Shown here in pieces: positions 15,791 to 23,672 of a stretch of DNA of 64,000 nt. This stretch comes from Streptomyces sp. R302 (lineage in GTDB: Bacteria; Actinomycetota; Actinomycetes; Streptomycetales; Streptomycetaceae): contig NZ_JABBGE010000007.1 of NCBI RefSeq assembly GCF_012927245.1, positions 248,001-312,000 of the forward strand, given 5' to 3'. Position 1 is the stretch's first letter. Every line of letters begins with the position of its first letter. The notes beneath the pieces were generated by a model. The model saw only the letters and a list, made by a program, of their open reading frames with translations. It had not been told where the DNA came from and made no database searches. Both the position numbers and the translations under genes were made by a program.

Positions 15791-16999
15791 TCAGCGGCCG
15801 TCCCGGAGGCGGAGCAGGTACGTCGCGGTCAGCGCGACGCCGGGGTCCGCGTCCCGCGTGAGACCGGCGAGGGCGCGGGCGGCGACGGGCCCGGGGATGT
15901 CCGCGAGGGCCTGGGTAAGCCGACCCCGGGCGGCGGAGGCGCTGGCCGCGTCAGCGTCTGGGGCGGCACCAGCGGCGACGGGGTCGCTGACCGGGTCGGC
16001 GGCGGAGGCGCCGTCGTCGGCGGCGGCGACACGGGCGATGGCCGGGGCGGCGGAGGCGGCGTCGGCGTCTGGGGCGGCGGAGGCGTCTGGAGCGGAGGCG
16101 TCGGCGTCTCGGGTGGCGGAGGGGGCGTCTGGGGTGGCGGTGGCGGCGTCTCGGGTGGTGAGTCGGGTGAGGAGTTCGGTTGCGATGGCGTCGCCCTGGG
16201 TGTCGTCGGTGGCCAGGGCGGCGAGCGCGTCGGCCGCGTCGGTGTCGTTGCGGCCGTCGACGACCATCTCGACGAGCGTGGGGATCGCGTCGGCGTCGCC
16301 CCGGTTGCCGAGCGCGAGGGCCGCCTGGGCCCCGACCACCGGGTCGGGGTGGGTGAGGGCCGTGCGGAGCAAGGTGGTCGCGTCCGCGCCGGGGAGCCCG
16401 GCGAGGATGCGGACGGCGCGTTCGCGTACCGCGGGGTCCGGCGAGTCCAGGGCGTGGGCGAGGAGGGCGGGGCCGCCGTCGCCGGAGCGGGCGAGCGCCC
16501 AGCGGAGGGCGCCCGCGACGTTGGTCTCCGTCTCGCCGAGGGCGGCCTCCACGAGTGCCTCCACCGGTACGGGGATCTCGTCGGCGGCGGCGAGCGCGGC
16601 GCGCTGGCAGGTGTCCTTGCTCGCCGAGCCGAGGGCCTGGAGCAGTGCCACGACCCGCAGGGCGTCGTCCCAGCCCGCGGGTTCGGTGGCGTCGATGCGG
16701 CGCAGCCGGGTGAGCAGTTCGGTCTCGGCGGCGATGCGGGCGCGGGTCTGCTCGATGAGGTCGCCGACGAGCCGCCCGGGCGTGAAGCCGGGGTCGTCGA
16801 GGGCGCGGCCGATCTCCCGCAGCGACAGCCCCAGCGAGCGGAGGCTCTCGATGTGGAAGATCCGCCGGATGTCCTCGTCGCGGTACTCCCGGTAGCCGGA
16901 TCCGGTGCGGTCCGAGGGCCGCACCAGGCCGAGCTTCTCGTAGTGCCTGAGCATGCGGGCGCTGACGCCGGAGCGACGCGCCACTTCACCGATCAACAC
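15791..16999 (-). CDS. MerR regulator fused to HEAT-like repeats
   Basis: 402 residues from GTG 16999. Residues 1-70 are a MerR DNA-binding domain (LIGEVARRSGVSARMLRHYE and SGYREYRDEDIRRIFHIESL). Residues about 120-270 are HEAT-like helical repeats such as LLAHALDSPDPAVRERAVRI and LLRTALTHPDPVVGAQAALA. An Ala/Asp/Pro-rich low-complexity linker (about 280-345) precedes a last repeat. The HEAT array replaces the usual short effector domain, suggesting a protein-protein trigger. It follows the HEAT protein gene by 3 bp in a two-gene operon. Confidence 0.85.
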   Translation of the reverse strand: MLIGEVARRSGVSARMLRHYEKLGLVRPSDRTGSGYREYRDEDIRRIFHIESLRSLGLSLREIGRALDDPGFTPGRLVGDLIEQTRARIAAETELLTRLRRIDATEPAGWDDALRVVALLQALGSASKDTCQRAALAAADEIPVPVEALVEAALGETETNVAGALRWALARSGDGGPALLAHALDSPDPAVRERAVRILAGLPGADATTLLRTALTHPDPVVGAQAALALGNRGDADAIPTLVEMVVDGRNDTDAADALAALATDDTQGDAIATELLTRLTTRDAATATPDAPSATRDADASAPDASAAPDADAASAAPAIARVAAADDGASAADPVSDPVAAGAAPDADAASASAARGRLTQALADIPGPVAARALAGLTRDADPGVALTATYLLRLRDGR

Positions 17000-17002
17000 G
17001 CC

Positions 17003-17674
17003 CTAGTGTCCCTCCCCCGGGGACCCGTCGAGCGCCACGACGCGCTTCGCCTCCTCGATCGCGTACTCGAATCCGGTGTCGGGGTCGCGCAGGATCCGCC
17101 GGGTGGCGAGGGCGTGGGCGCGCACCAGCGGGTCGGGGCCGGCCGCCGCGGTGTCCAGGACCGGGAGGATCACGTCGCCGAGCCCGATCAGCGCCCGGCT
17201 CAGGCTGAGCTGCGTCTCCCGTCCGCCGCGCCCCAGCTGGCCGGCGAGGACGGTGGCGAGGGCGGGCTCCTCGCCGTCCGGCACGAGCAGGACGGCCGTC
17301 CGCCAGGCGGCCCTGGCCACCTCGTCGTCGGTGTCGGTGAGGTGCGCGCGGGTGATCGCCGGCCAGGCCCGCCGGTCGCCGATCTTGGACAGGGTGTGCA
17401 GGGCCTGGCTCCGTGCCCGCGCCCGCTCCGAGCCGAGCTCGGCGAGCACGCGGGGCAGCGTCAGGGACTCGGGGTGCCTGGTCAGGGCCCAGGTCAGCAT
17501 GTCGCGGACGAAGAACTCGGGCTCGACGGCGCACCGCTCGACGAGCGCGTCGACGAACCGCGCGTCGGGCGTCGTGCCGACCGCCAGGGCGGCCTTGAGC
17601 CGCACCGACGGGCGGTCGTCCGCGAGCGCCCGGAGCGCGCGGCCTACCTCTGGGTCCTGATACGTCGTGGTCAT
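17003..17674 (-). CDS. HEAT-repeat protein in a MerR operon
   Basis: A 223-residue soluble helical protein of HEAT/PBS-lyase-like repeats: GRALRALADDRPSVRLKAAL, then FVRDMLTWALTRHPESLTLP, RSQALHTLSKIGDRRAWPAI and DDEVARAAWRTAVLL. No catalytic motif is visible, so it is probably a scaffold or sensor. ATG 17674 is preferred over GTG 17683 because GAGGAGG is well spaced for it. It is the first gene of the operon with the MerR-HEAT regulator, and its promoter has a MerR-style dyad. Confidence 0.82.
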   Translation of the reverse strand: MTTTYQDPEVGRALRALADDRPSVRLKAALAVGTTPDARFVDALVERCAVEPEFFVRDMLTWALTRHPESLTLPRVLAELGSERARARSQALHTLSKIGDRRAWPAITRAHLTDTDDEVARAAWRTAVLLVPDGEEPALATVLAGQLGRGGRETQLSLSRALIGLGDVILPVLDTAAAGPDPLVRAHALATRRILRDPDTGFEYAIEEAKRVVALDGSPGEGH

Positions 17675-17705
17675 CGGGACCACCTCCTCGCCCGGCAGTC
17701 AAAGG

Positions 17706-17722
17706 CTTGTCACCGTGTCAAG
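17706..17722 (-). promoter_or_regulatory. MerR-type promoter dyad
   Basis: On the minus strand the sequence reads CTTGACACGGTGACAAG, an inverted repeat with one mismatch, directly after a CTTGAC that can serve as the -35. This layout, a dyad inside the promoter spacer just upstream of the HEAT gene, is the classic MerR-activated promoter. Autoregulation by the downstream MerR-HEAT protein is inferred. Confidence 0.65.
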
Positions 17723-17783
17723 GTCAAGCGCGCGCCACCGGTGCCGTGCCGGCTACCGCCGGTGCCGTGCGGGCGACCGGCGG

Positions 17784-18236
17784 TCACTGGGGCAGGGGCC
17801 GGTCGTCGACGACGTGCTTCATGACGAGGGTGGAGGTCAGGCGCTGGACGCCGGGGAGGCGGGCGAGCCGCTGGTCGTAGAGCTCCTGGAAGGCGGGGAG
17901 GTCGGCGGTGGCCACGCGCAGGAGGTAGTCGGGCTCGCCGAAGAGGCGCTGGGCCTGGAGGACGTGGGGGACGGCCGCGACGGCCTCCTCAAAGGCGGTG
18001 ACGGTGTCGGGGTCCTCCCAGCGGAGGGTGGCGAAGACGAGCGCCTCGAAGTTCAGACCGACGGCCGCCGGATCCACGACGGCGCGGTAGCCGCGGATCG
18101 CTCCGGCGCGTTCGAGGTCGCGCAGCCGGCGGTGGCAGGGCGAGACGCTGAGCCGCACGCGGGCGGCGAGCTCGGTGACGGTCAGACGGCCGTCCTGCTG
18201 CAGCTCGGCAAGAATCTTCCGGTCCATGGCATCCAT
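17784..18236 (-). CDS. Lrp/AsnC family transcriptional regulator
   Basis: 150 residues. The N-terminal helix-turn-helix is MDRKILAELQQDGRLTVTEL and RVRLSVSPCHRRLRDLERAG. The C-terminal RAM domain contains LVFATLRWEDPDTVTAFEEA and LFGEPDYLLRVATADLPAF. It likely senses an amino acid. It is divergent from the LysE-type exporter, a frequent arrangement in which Lrp-type proteins control amino acid export. Confidence 0.92.
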   Translation of the reverse strand: MDAMDRKILAELQQDGRLTVTELAARVRLSVSPCHRRLRDLERAGAIRGYRAVVDPAAVGLNFEALVFATLRWEDPDTVTAFEEAVAAVPHVLQAQRLFGEPDYLLRVATADLPAFQELYDQRLARLPGVQRLTSTLVMKHVVDDRPLPQ

Positions 18237-18356
18237 GAGGGAAATTCTCCCCTATATGCGACCTCAGCGGGGTAAAGAAGGGAACACTTTCGGGCATATC
18301 CCGCCTAGCCTTCCTCACGTCATACGGCACGTGAGCACGTGAGAGGGCCCGAACCA

Positions 18357-19046
18357 TTGGACACGACCACACTGGCGGCCTTCCTGGCCGTGGACCTGCT
18401 GCTGGTCCTCACGCCGGGCGCGGACTGGGCGTACGCGATCTCAGCCGGACTGCGCGGACGGTCGGTCGTGCCCGCCGTCGCCGGGCTCGTCGCCGGCTAC
18501 GCGGGGTACACCCTGCTCGCCGTCGCGGGCCTGGTCGTCCTCGTCGCGAGCTCGCCGGCCGTCCTCACCGCGCTCACCCTGGCCGGCGCCTGCTACCTCG
18601 TCTGGCTGGGCGTCGGCGTGCTCCGGCAGCCGGCCGTCCTGACGGCCTCCGAGGAGACCGCGGGGGCAGCGGCGGCCACGGGGGCCTCCGGGGGCACAGG
18701 GGTGTCCGGGGGCACAGGGGTGTCCGGGGGCACGGGGGTGTCCGGGGCGCGGCTCGCGCTGCGCGGAATGGGGATCAGCGGCCTCAACCCGAAGGCGCTG
18801 CTGCTGTACTTCTCCCTCTTCCCGCAGTTCATCGACCCGGCGACGGGCTGGCCGGTGGCCGCGCAGACCGGTCTCCTCGGCTCGCTCCACATGACGGCCT
18901 GCGCCGTCGTCTACCTCGGCGTCGGCGTCCTCGCCCGCACGGTGCTGCGCGGCCGGCCCACCGCCGCGCGCGCGGTGACGCGGGTCTCCGGCGTCATGAT
19001 GATCGCCATCGGCGCCCTGCTGCTGGCCGAGCACCTGGCGGGCTGA
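18357..19046 (+). CDS. LysE family amino acid exporter
   Basis: About 229 residues with six hydrophobic segments and the LysE/RhtB signature: LDTTTLAAFLAVDLLLVLTP at the N-terminus, GACYLVWLGVGVLRQP, and GMGISGLNPKALLLYFSLFP. It is an inner-membrane exporter of amino acids or related compounds. TTG 18357 is preferred (GAGAGGG about 10 nt upstream); GTG 18339 is possible. The loop before GISGLNPK is lengthened by a tandem repeat of Gly-Thr-Gly-Val-Ser-Gly. Probably controlled by the divergent Lrp-type protein. Confidence 0.85.
   Translation: MDTTTLAAFLAVDLLLVLTPGADWAYAISAGLRGRSVVPAVAGLVAGYAGYTLLAVAGLVVLVASSPAVLTALTLAGACYLVWLGVGVLRQPAVLTASEETAGAAAATGASGGTGVSGGTGVSGGTGVSGARLALRGMGISGLNPKALLLYFSLFPQFIDPATGWPVAAQTGLLGSLHMTACAVVYLGVGVLARTVLRGRPTAARAVTRVSGVMMIAIGALLLAEHLAG
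18687..18740 (+). repeat. 18-bp tandem repeat in the lysE loop
   Basis: Three in-frame copies of an 18-bp unit (TCCGGGGGCACAGGGGTG, the third with one change), encoding S-G-G-T-G-V hexapeptides in a predicted cytoplasmic loop. Copy number could vary without breaking the gene. Confidence 0.9.
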
Positions 19047-19076
19047 CGGGCCGCCGGTGTCCCGCTCCCTCCTCCG

Positions 19077-19667
19077 TCAGGCCGTGCGGGTGTGGACGAG
19101 GAGGACGGCACGCCCGTCGAAGGTGCGCGTCCCGGCGAGGGCGAGCGGGGTGCGGGCCTGTGCGGGGTGGAAGGCGGGCCGGCCGCCGCCGAGGAGGACG
19201 GGGTGGACGACGACGTGGTACTCGTCGATGACGCCGTGCTCCGTGAGGTGGGCGGCGAGCTCCGAGCCTCCGAAGAGGACCAGGTCGTGGCCGGCCTCCT
19301 TCAGGGCGGTCAGCTCCTCGGCCGCGTGGTCGGAGATCAGGCGGGTGTTGTGCGCGGCCTCGCCCAAGGCGCCTTCGTCCAGGGCGTCCTGGCGCAGGGT
19401 GCGGGAGACGACGATCTTGGGCGCCTTGCGCCAGACCGGCGCGAAGGCCAGGTCGTGCGGGTCCTGCGAGTACCGCTCGGCCTGCGGCCAGAAGCCGGAC
19501 ATCAGGTCCCACACCTTGCGGCCGTAGAGGAAGAGCGTGCCCTCCGGAGTCAGTTCCCGCGAGTGGGCGGAGAGTTCCGGGCCCATCGCCGGCCAGTCGA
19601 ACTCGCCGTTCGGGCCCTCGATGTAACCGTCGAGGGACTGGTGCACGAAGTGAATGAGCTTGCCCAT
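19077..19667 (-). CDS. Dihydrofolate reductase family (RibD C-terminal-like) protein
   Basis: A 196-residue member of the RibD C-terminal/DHFR-like superfamily: KLIHFVHQSLDGYIEGPNGE, FLYGRKVWDLMSGFW, KIVVSRTL, and AGHDLVLFGGSELAAHLTEH with DEYHVVVHPVLLGGGRPAF. These are usually NADPH-dependent reductases of unknown substrate, distinct from true folate DHFR. Single gene, convergent with lysE. Confidence 0.85.
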   Translation of the reverse strand: MGKLIHFVHQSLDGYIEGPNGEFDWPAMGPELSAHSRELTPEGTLFLYGRKVWDLMSGFWPQAERYSQDPHDLAFAPVWRKAPKIVVSRTLRQDALDEGALGEAAHNTRLISDHAAEELTALKEAGHDLVLFGGSELAAHLTEHGVIDEYHVVVHPVLLGGGRPAFHPAQARTPLALAGTRTFDGRAVLLVHTRTA

Positions 19668-20029
19668 GGTGTCGACCGATCCTCAGGTGTACGCCGGTGC
19701 CCCTGTGACACCGTCACCCCTGGGTCGGAGCCGCGAAGGCGGGCTCTACATCCGGCGCGACACTTTCCCGGAAAATTTTCCCGGGGCATGCCCGCAGACT
19801 GCTCCCCGGCACGGCCGACGCCCAACTCGCGTGCGCCGAAGGCCTGGTCAGGAGGGTTTGGAACCCCCTGGTGAGCTGCTGTGCGCCGTTCCGCTCCGGT
19901 CGCACCTCAGGGTGGGACAACTACGGCGCGCGCTCGGCGGAACCGGTGAATCCGGCACCGGATATGTGGGTCCGACACGTGCGCCGGGCACGTTCCCGCC
20001 AGCGGTTGCCACCGTCGAGAGGGATGGGC
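19668..20029. promoter_or_regulatory. Upstream region of the lanthipeptide cluster
   Basis: A 362-bp gene-free stretch. It contains the palindrome GGAAAATTTTCC (19770-19781) flanked by two direct TTTCCCGG elements (19764-19771 and 19777-19784), the most AT-rich motif nearby. It should carry the promoter of the lanL gene; the palindrome is a candidate operator. No other gene is evident. Confidence 0.45.
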
Positions 20030-23000
20030 ATGACGAGCCACGCCACCGAAGCCTTACTCGAAGACCTCCTCCACCGGGCCCTGCTCGCCACGGACACGGG
20101 CGGGCGCTGGGCCACCAGGTCCGACGACATGTGGTGCCGGGTGACGCCCCTCGACGGGGAGCAGCGGCCTCAGGGTTGGAAGCTGCACGTGTCGGCGACG
20201 GCCGCCTCGGCGCCCGCCGTCCTCCTGAAGTCCCTTGAGGTGCTCCTCCCGGACGCCTCGGGATTCAAGTTCGCCCGCTCGCTTGAGCGGGTCGGCGCGC
20301 TCAACTCCCGTGCCACACCGCGCGGCAGCTCCGGGAAGTTCCTGACGGTGTACCCGCGCTCCGACGCCGACGCGGCCCGCCTCGCCGCGGAGCTGCACCG
20401 AGCGACGGCGGGACTCGCCGGCCCCCGGATCCTCTCCGACCAGCAGTACGCCGCCGACAGCCTGGTCCACTACCGGTACGGCGCCTTCGTCGGCCGGCGG
20501 CGGCTGTCGGACGACGGCCTGCTGGTCTGGTACTTCGAGGACCCCGACGGCAATCCGGTGGAGGACCGGCGCACCGGGCGGTACACGCCCCCGGAGTGGG
20601 CCGTCAGCCCCTTCCCCGCCCCGGCCCACGTCCCCTCCCCCGCCCCCGCCCCGACTGCCGCCGCGCCCCGCCCGGTGGTCGTCGGCGGCCGGTTCTCGGT
20701 ACGGGAGGCGATCCGGCACACCAACAAGGGCGGTGTGTACCGGGGCAGCGACGTCCGCACCGGCGCGCCCGTCGTCATCAAGGAGACCCGCCCGCACGTC
20801 GAGGCCGACGCCTCCGGCAGCGACGTCCGGGACTGGCTGCGCGCCGAGGCGCGGACGCTGGAGAAGCTGCGGGGCTCGGGGCTCGCGCCCGAGCCGCTGG
20901 CCCTGTTCGAGCACGGCGGGCACCTGTTCCTCGCACAGGAGGAGGTACCGGGCGTCCCGCTGCGGACCTGGGTAGCCGAGCGTTTCCGCGACCTCGGCGG
21001 CGAGCGGTACGGGGCCGAGGCGACGGCCCAGGTCGCGCGCCTCGTCGACCTCGTGGCGGCGGCCCACGAACACGGCTGCGTGCTGCGCGACTTCACGCCC
21101 GGCAACGTGATGGTCCGCCCGGACGGCGAACTGCGCCTGATCGACCTGGAACTGGCCGTCCTCGCGGACGACGCCGCCCTCCCGACCCGGGTGGGCACGC
21201 CCGGCTTCAGCGCCCCCGAGCGCCTCCTCGACGCGCCGGTCTCCCCGACCGCCGACTACTACAGCCTCGGCGCGACCGTGTGCTTCGTCCTCGCGGGCAA
21301 GGTGCCGAACCTGCTGCCCGAGGAGCCGCAGCACCGGCCGGCGGAGGAGCGGCTGGCCGAGTGGCTGGACGCCTCTCTCGTCTCCGTACGACTCCCGGAA
21401 GGAATACGGGAGTCGATCCTCGGCCTGATGCGCGACGATCCGAACGCCCGCTGGGACCCGGGCAGGGCCCGGGAGGCCCTCGGGCTGACGGACGGCGGGA
21501 AGACGGCCGGTGTGTCGCCGGTCGGCGGGCCGGCAGCAGCGCGGTCGACGGCCGGTGGGCCGACTGCCGCCCGGTCGGGGGCAGGTGGGAAGCAAGCCGG
21601 CGGGCCGACAGCCGCCCCGTCGAATACCGACGGTCCGACAGCCAGCGGGCCGACAGCCACTCCATCAACCACCAACGGGTCGGCTGCCGGAAGATCAACG
21701 GCCGGTGGGCCAACTGCCGCCCGGTCTACGGCCGGTGGGCAGCAAGCCAGCGAGCCGACAGCCACTCGGTCAACTATCGGCGGGTCGGCTGCCGGCCGGG
21801 CAACGTCCGGTGGGCCAACGGCCGACGGGTCCACGGCCGACAGGTCCACGGCCAACGGGTCCACGGCCGACGGGTCGACAGCCAACCGGTCAACTTCCGA
21901 CGGGCCGACAGCCGGCGGTCCGACAGCCGGCGGGCCGGGGGCCGCCGGGTCAACGGCCGGCGGTCCGACAGCCGCCGAGTTGCCGGCTGTCGTGCCGACG
22001 GCGCGCCCGTCACGGCCGTCCTCGGCCGGCTCCGCCGCCCCGCCCGCGGCCTGCGCCGCGCCCCTCGACCCTCCCACGACCAACGTCCCGCCCACGCCCC
22101 TCTCCCCGCCCACGACCAACGCCCCGTCCGCGGCCCTCTCCCCTCCCCCGGCCTGTGCCCCCGCCTGCGGCGACGCGATCGGGACCGCCGTCGACGGGAT
22201 CGTGCGGCACCTCGTCGACACGATGACGCCCGGCGACGACCGGAGGCTGTGGCCGGTGTCGACGCTGGCCGGGGAGAGCGATCCGTGCAGCGTGCAGCAG
22301 GGTGCGGCCGGTGTCCTGGCCGTGCTCACGCGGTACTTCGAGCTGACCGGCGATCCCCGGCTTCCGGGACCGCTCGCCGTCGCGGGGCGCTGGATCGCGG
22401 AGCGTACCGAACCGCGTTCCGCCCGTCCCGGCCTGCACTTCGGGACAGGCGGCACCGCCTGGGCGCTGTACGAGGCCGGGCGGGCCGTCGGGGACCGGGC
22501 GCTCGTCGACCACGCCCTGGCGCTGGCGGTGGCCCCGCAGCGGCCGACGCCGAGCCATGACATCACCCACGGCACGGCGGGCAGCGGCATGGCGAGCGTC
22601 CACCTGTGGCGGCGCACGGGCGATCCGCGGCTGGCCGCGCTGGTCGGCGAGGCGGCCGACCGGCTGGCCGAAGCGGCCCGGCGGGAGGCGTCGGGGGTGA
22701 GCTGGCCGGTGCCGGCGGAGGCCGTCGCCGAGGAGGCGGGCAAGCGCTACCTGGGCTTCGCCCACGGCTCGTCGGGCATCGGCTGCTTCCTCCTCGCCGC
22801 CGCGTCCGTCACCGGCAGCCCGGTCCACCGGGAGCTGGCCGTGGCGGCGGGCGAGCACCTGGTGGCCCACGCCGTGGACGTGGGCGGCGCGGCCCAGTGG
22901 CCGGCGCAGACGGGGGACGTGCCGACGGCTCCGTACTGGTGCCACGGCTCGGCCGGCATCGGCTCGTTCCTGGTGCGGCTGTGGCGGGCGACCGGCGACG

Positions 23001-23335
23001 ACCGGTTCGGCAGCCTCGCCCGCGCCGCGGGCCGGGCCGTCGTCGAGCGGGCCTCGCGCGCCGCGCTCACCCAGTGCCACGGCCTCGCGGGCAACGGCGA
23101 CTTCCTCCTCGACCTGGCCGAGGCCACCGGCGACCCGGCGCACCGCGCGCGGGCCGGCGACCTGGCCCGCCTCCTCCTCGCCGAACGGTCCCTGCGCGGC
23201 GGTCACGTCGTCTTCCCCAACGAGTACGGGGAGGTCTCGACGGGCTGGAGCGACGGCTCCGCCGGAATCCTGGCGTTCCTCCTGCGGGTACGCCACACCG
23301 AGCCCCGGCACTGGATGGTCCAGCTGCCGGTCTGA
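20030..23335 (+). CDS. venL: Class IV lanthipeptide synthetase LanL (venezuelin type)
   Basis: 1101 residues. Residues 1-200 are the phosphothreonine lyase region. Residues about 220-480 are a Ser/Thr kinase domain: Lys251 in VVIKET, LRDFTPGNVMV with Asp354 and Asn359, and LIDLELA. Residues about 707-1101 are a LanC-like cyclase whose zinc ligands are all present: Cys971 (YWCHGSAGIGSF) and Cys1016-His1017 (QCHGLAGNGDF). Intact zinc ligands separate LanL from class III LanKC. It phosphorylates and eliminates Ser/Thr, then cyclises Cys onto the dehydro residues. A 170-residue Thr/Gly/Ala-rich insertion (about 491-660) plus a Pro-rich stretch joins kinase and cyclase. Confidence 0.93.
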   Translation: MTSHATEALLEDLLHRALLATDTGGRWATRSDDMWCRVTPLDGEQRPQGWKLHVSATAASAPAVLLKSLEVLLPDASGFKFARSLERVGALNSRATPRGSSGKFLTVYPRSDADAARLAAELHRATAGLAGPRILSDQQYAADSLVHYRYGAFVGRRRLSDDGLLVWYFEDPDGNPVEDRRTGRYTPPEWAVSPFPAPAHVPSPAPAPTAAAPRPVVVGGRFSVREAIRHTNKGGVYRGSDVRTGAPVVIKETRPHVEADASGSDVRDWLRAEARTLEKLRGSGLAPEPLALFEHGGHLFLAQEEVPGVPLRTWVAERFRDLGGERYGAEATAQVARLVDLVAAAHEHGCVLRDFTPGNVMVRPDGELRLIDLELAVLADDAALPTRVGTPGFSAPERLLDAPVSPTADYYSLGATVCFVLAGKVPNLLPEEPQHRPAEERLAEWLDASLVSVRLPEGIRESILGLMRDDPNARWDPGRAREALGLTDGGKTAGVSPVGGPAAARSTAGGPTAARSGAGGKQAGGPTAAPSNTDGPTASGPTATPSTTNGSAAGRSTAGGPTAARSTAGGQQASEPTATRSTIGGSAAGRATSGGPTADGSTADRSTANGSTADGSTANRSTSDGPTAGGPTAGGPGAAGSTAGGPTAAELPAVVPTARPSRPSSAGSAAPPAACAAPLDPPTTNVPPTPLSPPTTNAPSAALSPPPACAPACGDAIGTAVDGIVRHLVDTMTPGDDRRLWPVSTLAGESDPCSVQQGAAGVLAVLTRYFELTGDPRLPGPLAVAGRWIAERTEPRSARPGLHFGTGGTAWALYEAGRAVGDRALVDHALALAVAPQRPTPSHDITHGTAGSGMASVHLWRRTGDPRLAALVGEAADRLAEAARREASGVSWPVPAEAVAEEAGKRYLGFAHGSSGIGCFLLAAASVTGSPVHRELAVAAGEHLVAHAVDVGGAAQWPAQTGDVPTAPYWCHGSAGIGSFLVRLWRATGDDRFGSLARAAGRAVVERASRAALTQCHGLAGNGDFLLDLAEATGDPAHRARAGDLARLLLAERSLRGGHVVFPNEYGEVSTGWSDGSAGILAFLLRVRHTEPRHWMVQLPV
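21500..22010 (+). repeat. Degenerate coding repeat inside lanL
   Basis: An irregular array of short units encoding variants of G-G-P-T-A and S-T-A-D/N-G, the most regular part being 15-bp pentapeptide repeats near 21810-21900. It lies exactly between the kinase and cyclase domains and keeps the frame open, so it behaves as an expandable linker. Confidence 0.85.
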
Positions 23336-23357
23336 GCGGCGGCGGGCACGCCGCCGC
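23336..23357 (+). terminator. Hairpin after lanL
   Basis: GCGGCGGCG and CGCCGCCGC form a 9-bp stem with a GGCA loop immediately after the lanL stop. It lacks a T-run and may act as an RNA stabiliser or processing point before the precursor gene. Confidence 0.5.
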
Positions 23358-23415
23358 CGCACCCCGAGGAACGGCGCGAAGAAAACGACACACCACGAAG
23401 AAGAAGGAGAAGACC

Positions 23416-23571
23416 ATGGAGAACAAGGACCTCGAACTCCTCGCCCAGCTGCACGCCCTTCCGGAGACCGACCCGGTCGGCGTCGACGGCGCGCCGTTCG
23501 CCGCCACCTGCGAGTGCGTCGGCCTGCTCACGCTCCTCAACACCGTCTGCATCGGTGTGAGCTGCGCGTAG
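23416..23571 (+). CDS. venA: Venezuelin-type lanthipeptide precursor LanA
   Basis: 51 residues starting MENKDLELLAQLHALPETDP. From memory it is nearly the same as VenA of S. venezuelae. The leader is acidic and helical (DLELLAQLHAL). The probable core is residues 31-51, TCECVGLLTLLNTVCIGVSC plus Ala, with Cys32, 34, 45 and 50 and Thr31, Thr39, Thr43 and Ser49. That allows four thioether rings. AAGGAG lies 8 nt before the ATG. It sits 80 bp after lanL and upstream of the ABC exporter genes. Confidence 0.95.
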   Translation: MENKDLELLAQLHALPETDPVGVDGAPFAATCECVGLLTLLNTVCIGVSCA

Positions 23572-23584
23572 CCCGTACCGCCTC

Positions 23585-23624
23585 CCCCGGCCGGTGGCTG
23601 TCCCGGGGCAGCCACCGGCCGGGG
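23585..23624 (+). terminator. Strong hairpin between precursor and exporter genes
   Basis: A perfect 16-bp GC-rich stem (23585-23600 with 23609-23624) and an 8-nt loop, starting 13 bp after the precursor stop. It probably acts as a partial terminator or 3' stabiliser, so the precursor mRNA is made in excess over the exporter mRNA. Confidence 0.75.
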
Positions 23625-23672
23625 CGAGGCCCCGGACCCCGCCCGCCCGGCCCCACCGACGAGGACGAGACC

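Noticed and set aside
21500..22010. Possible CRISPR-like or mobile repeat in lanL
   Set aside because: Units are degenerate, directly adjacent without spacers and strictly in frame, so this is a coding linker.
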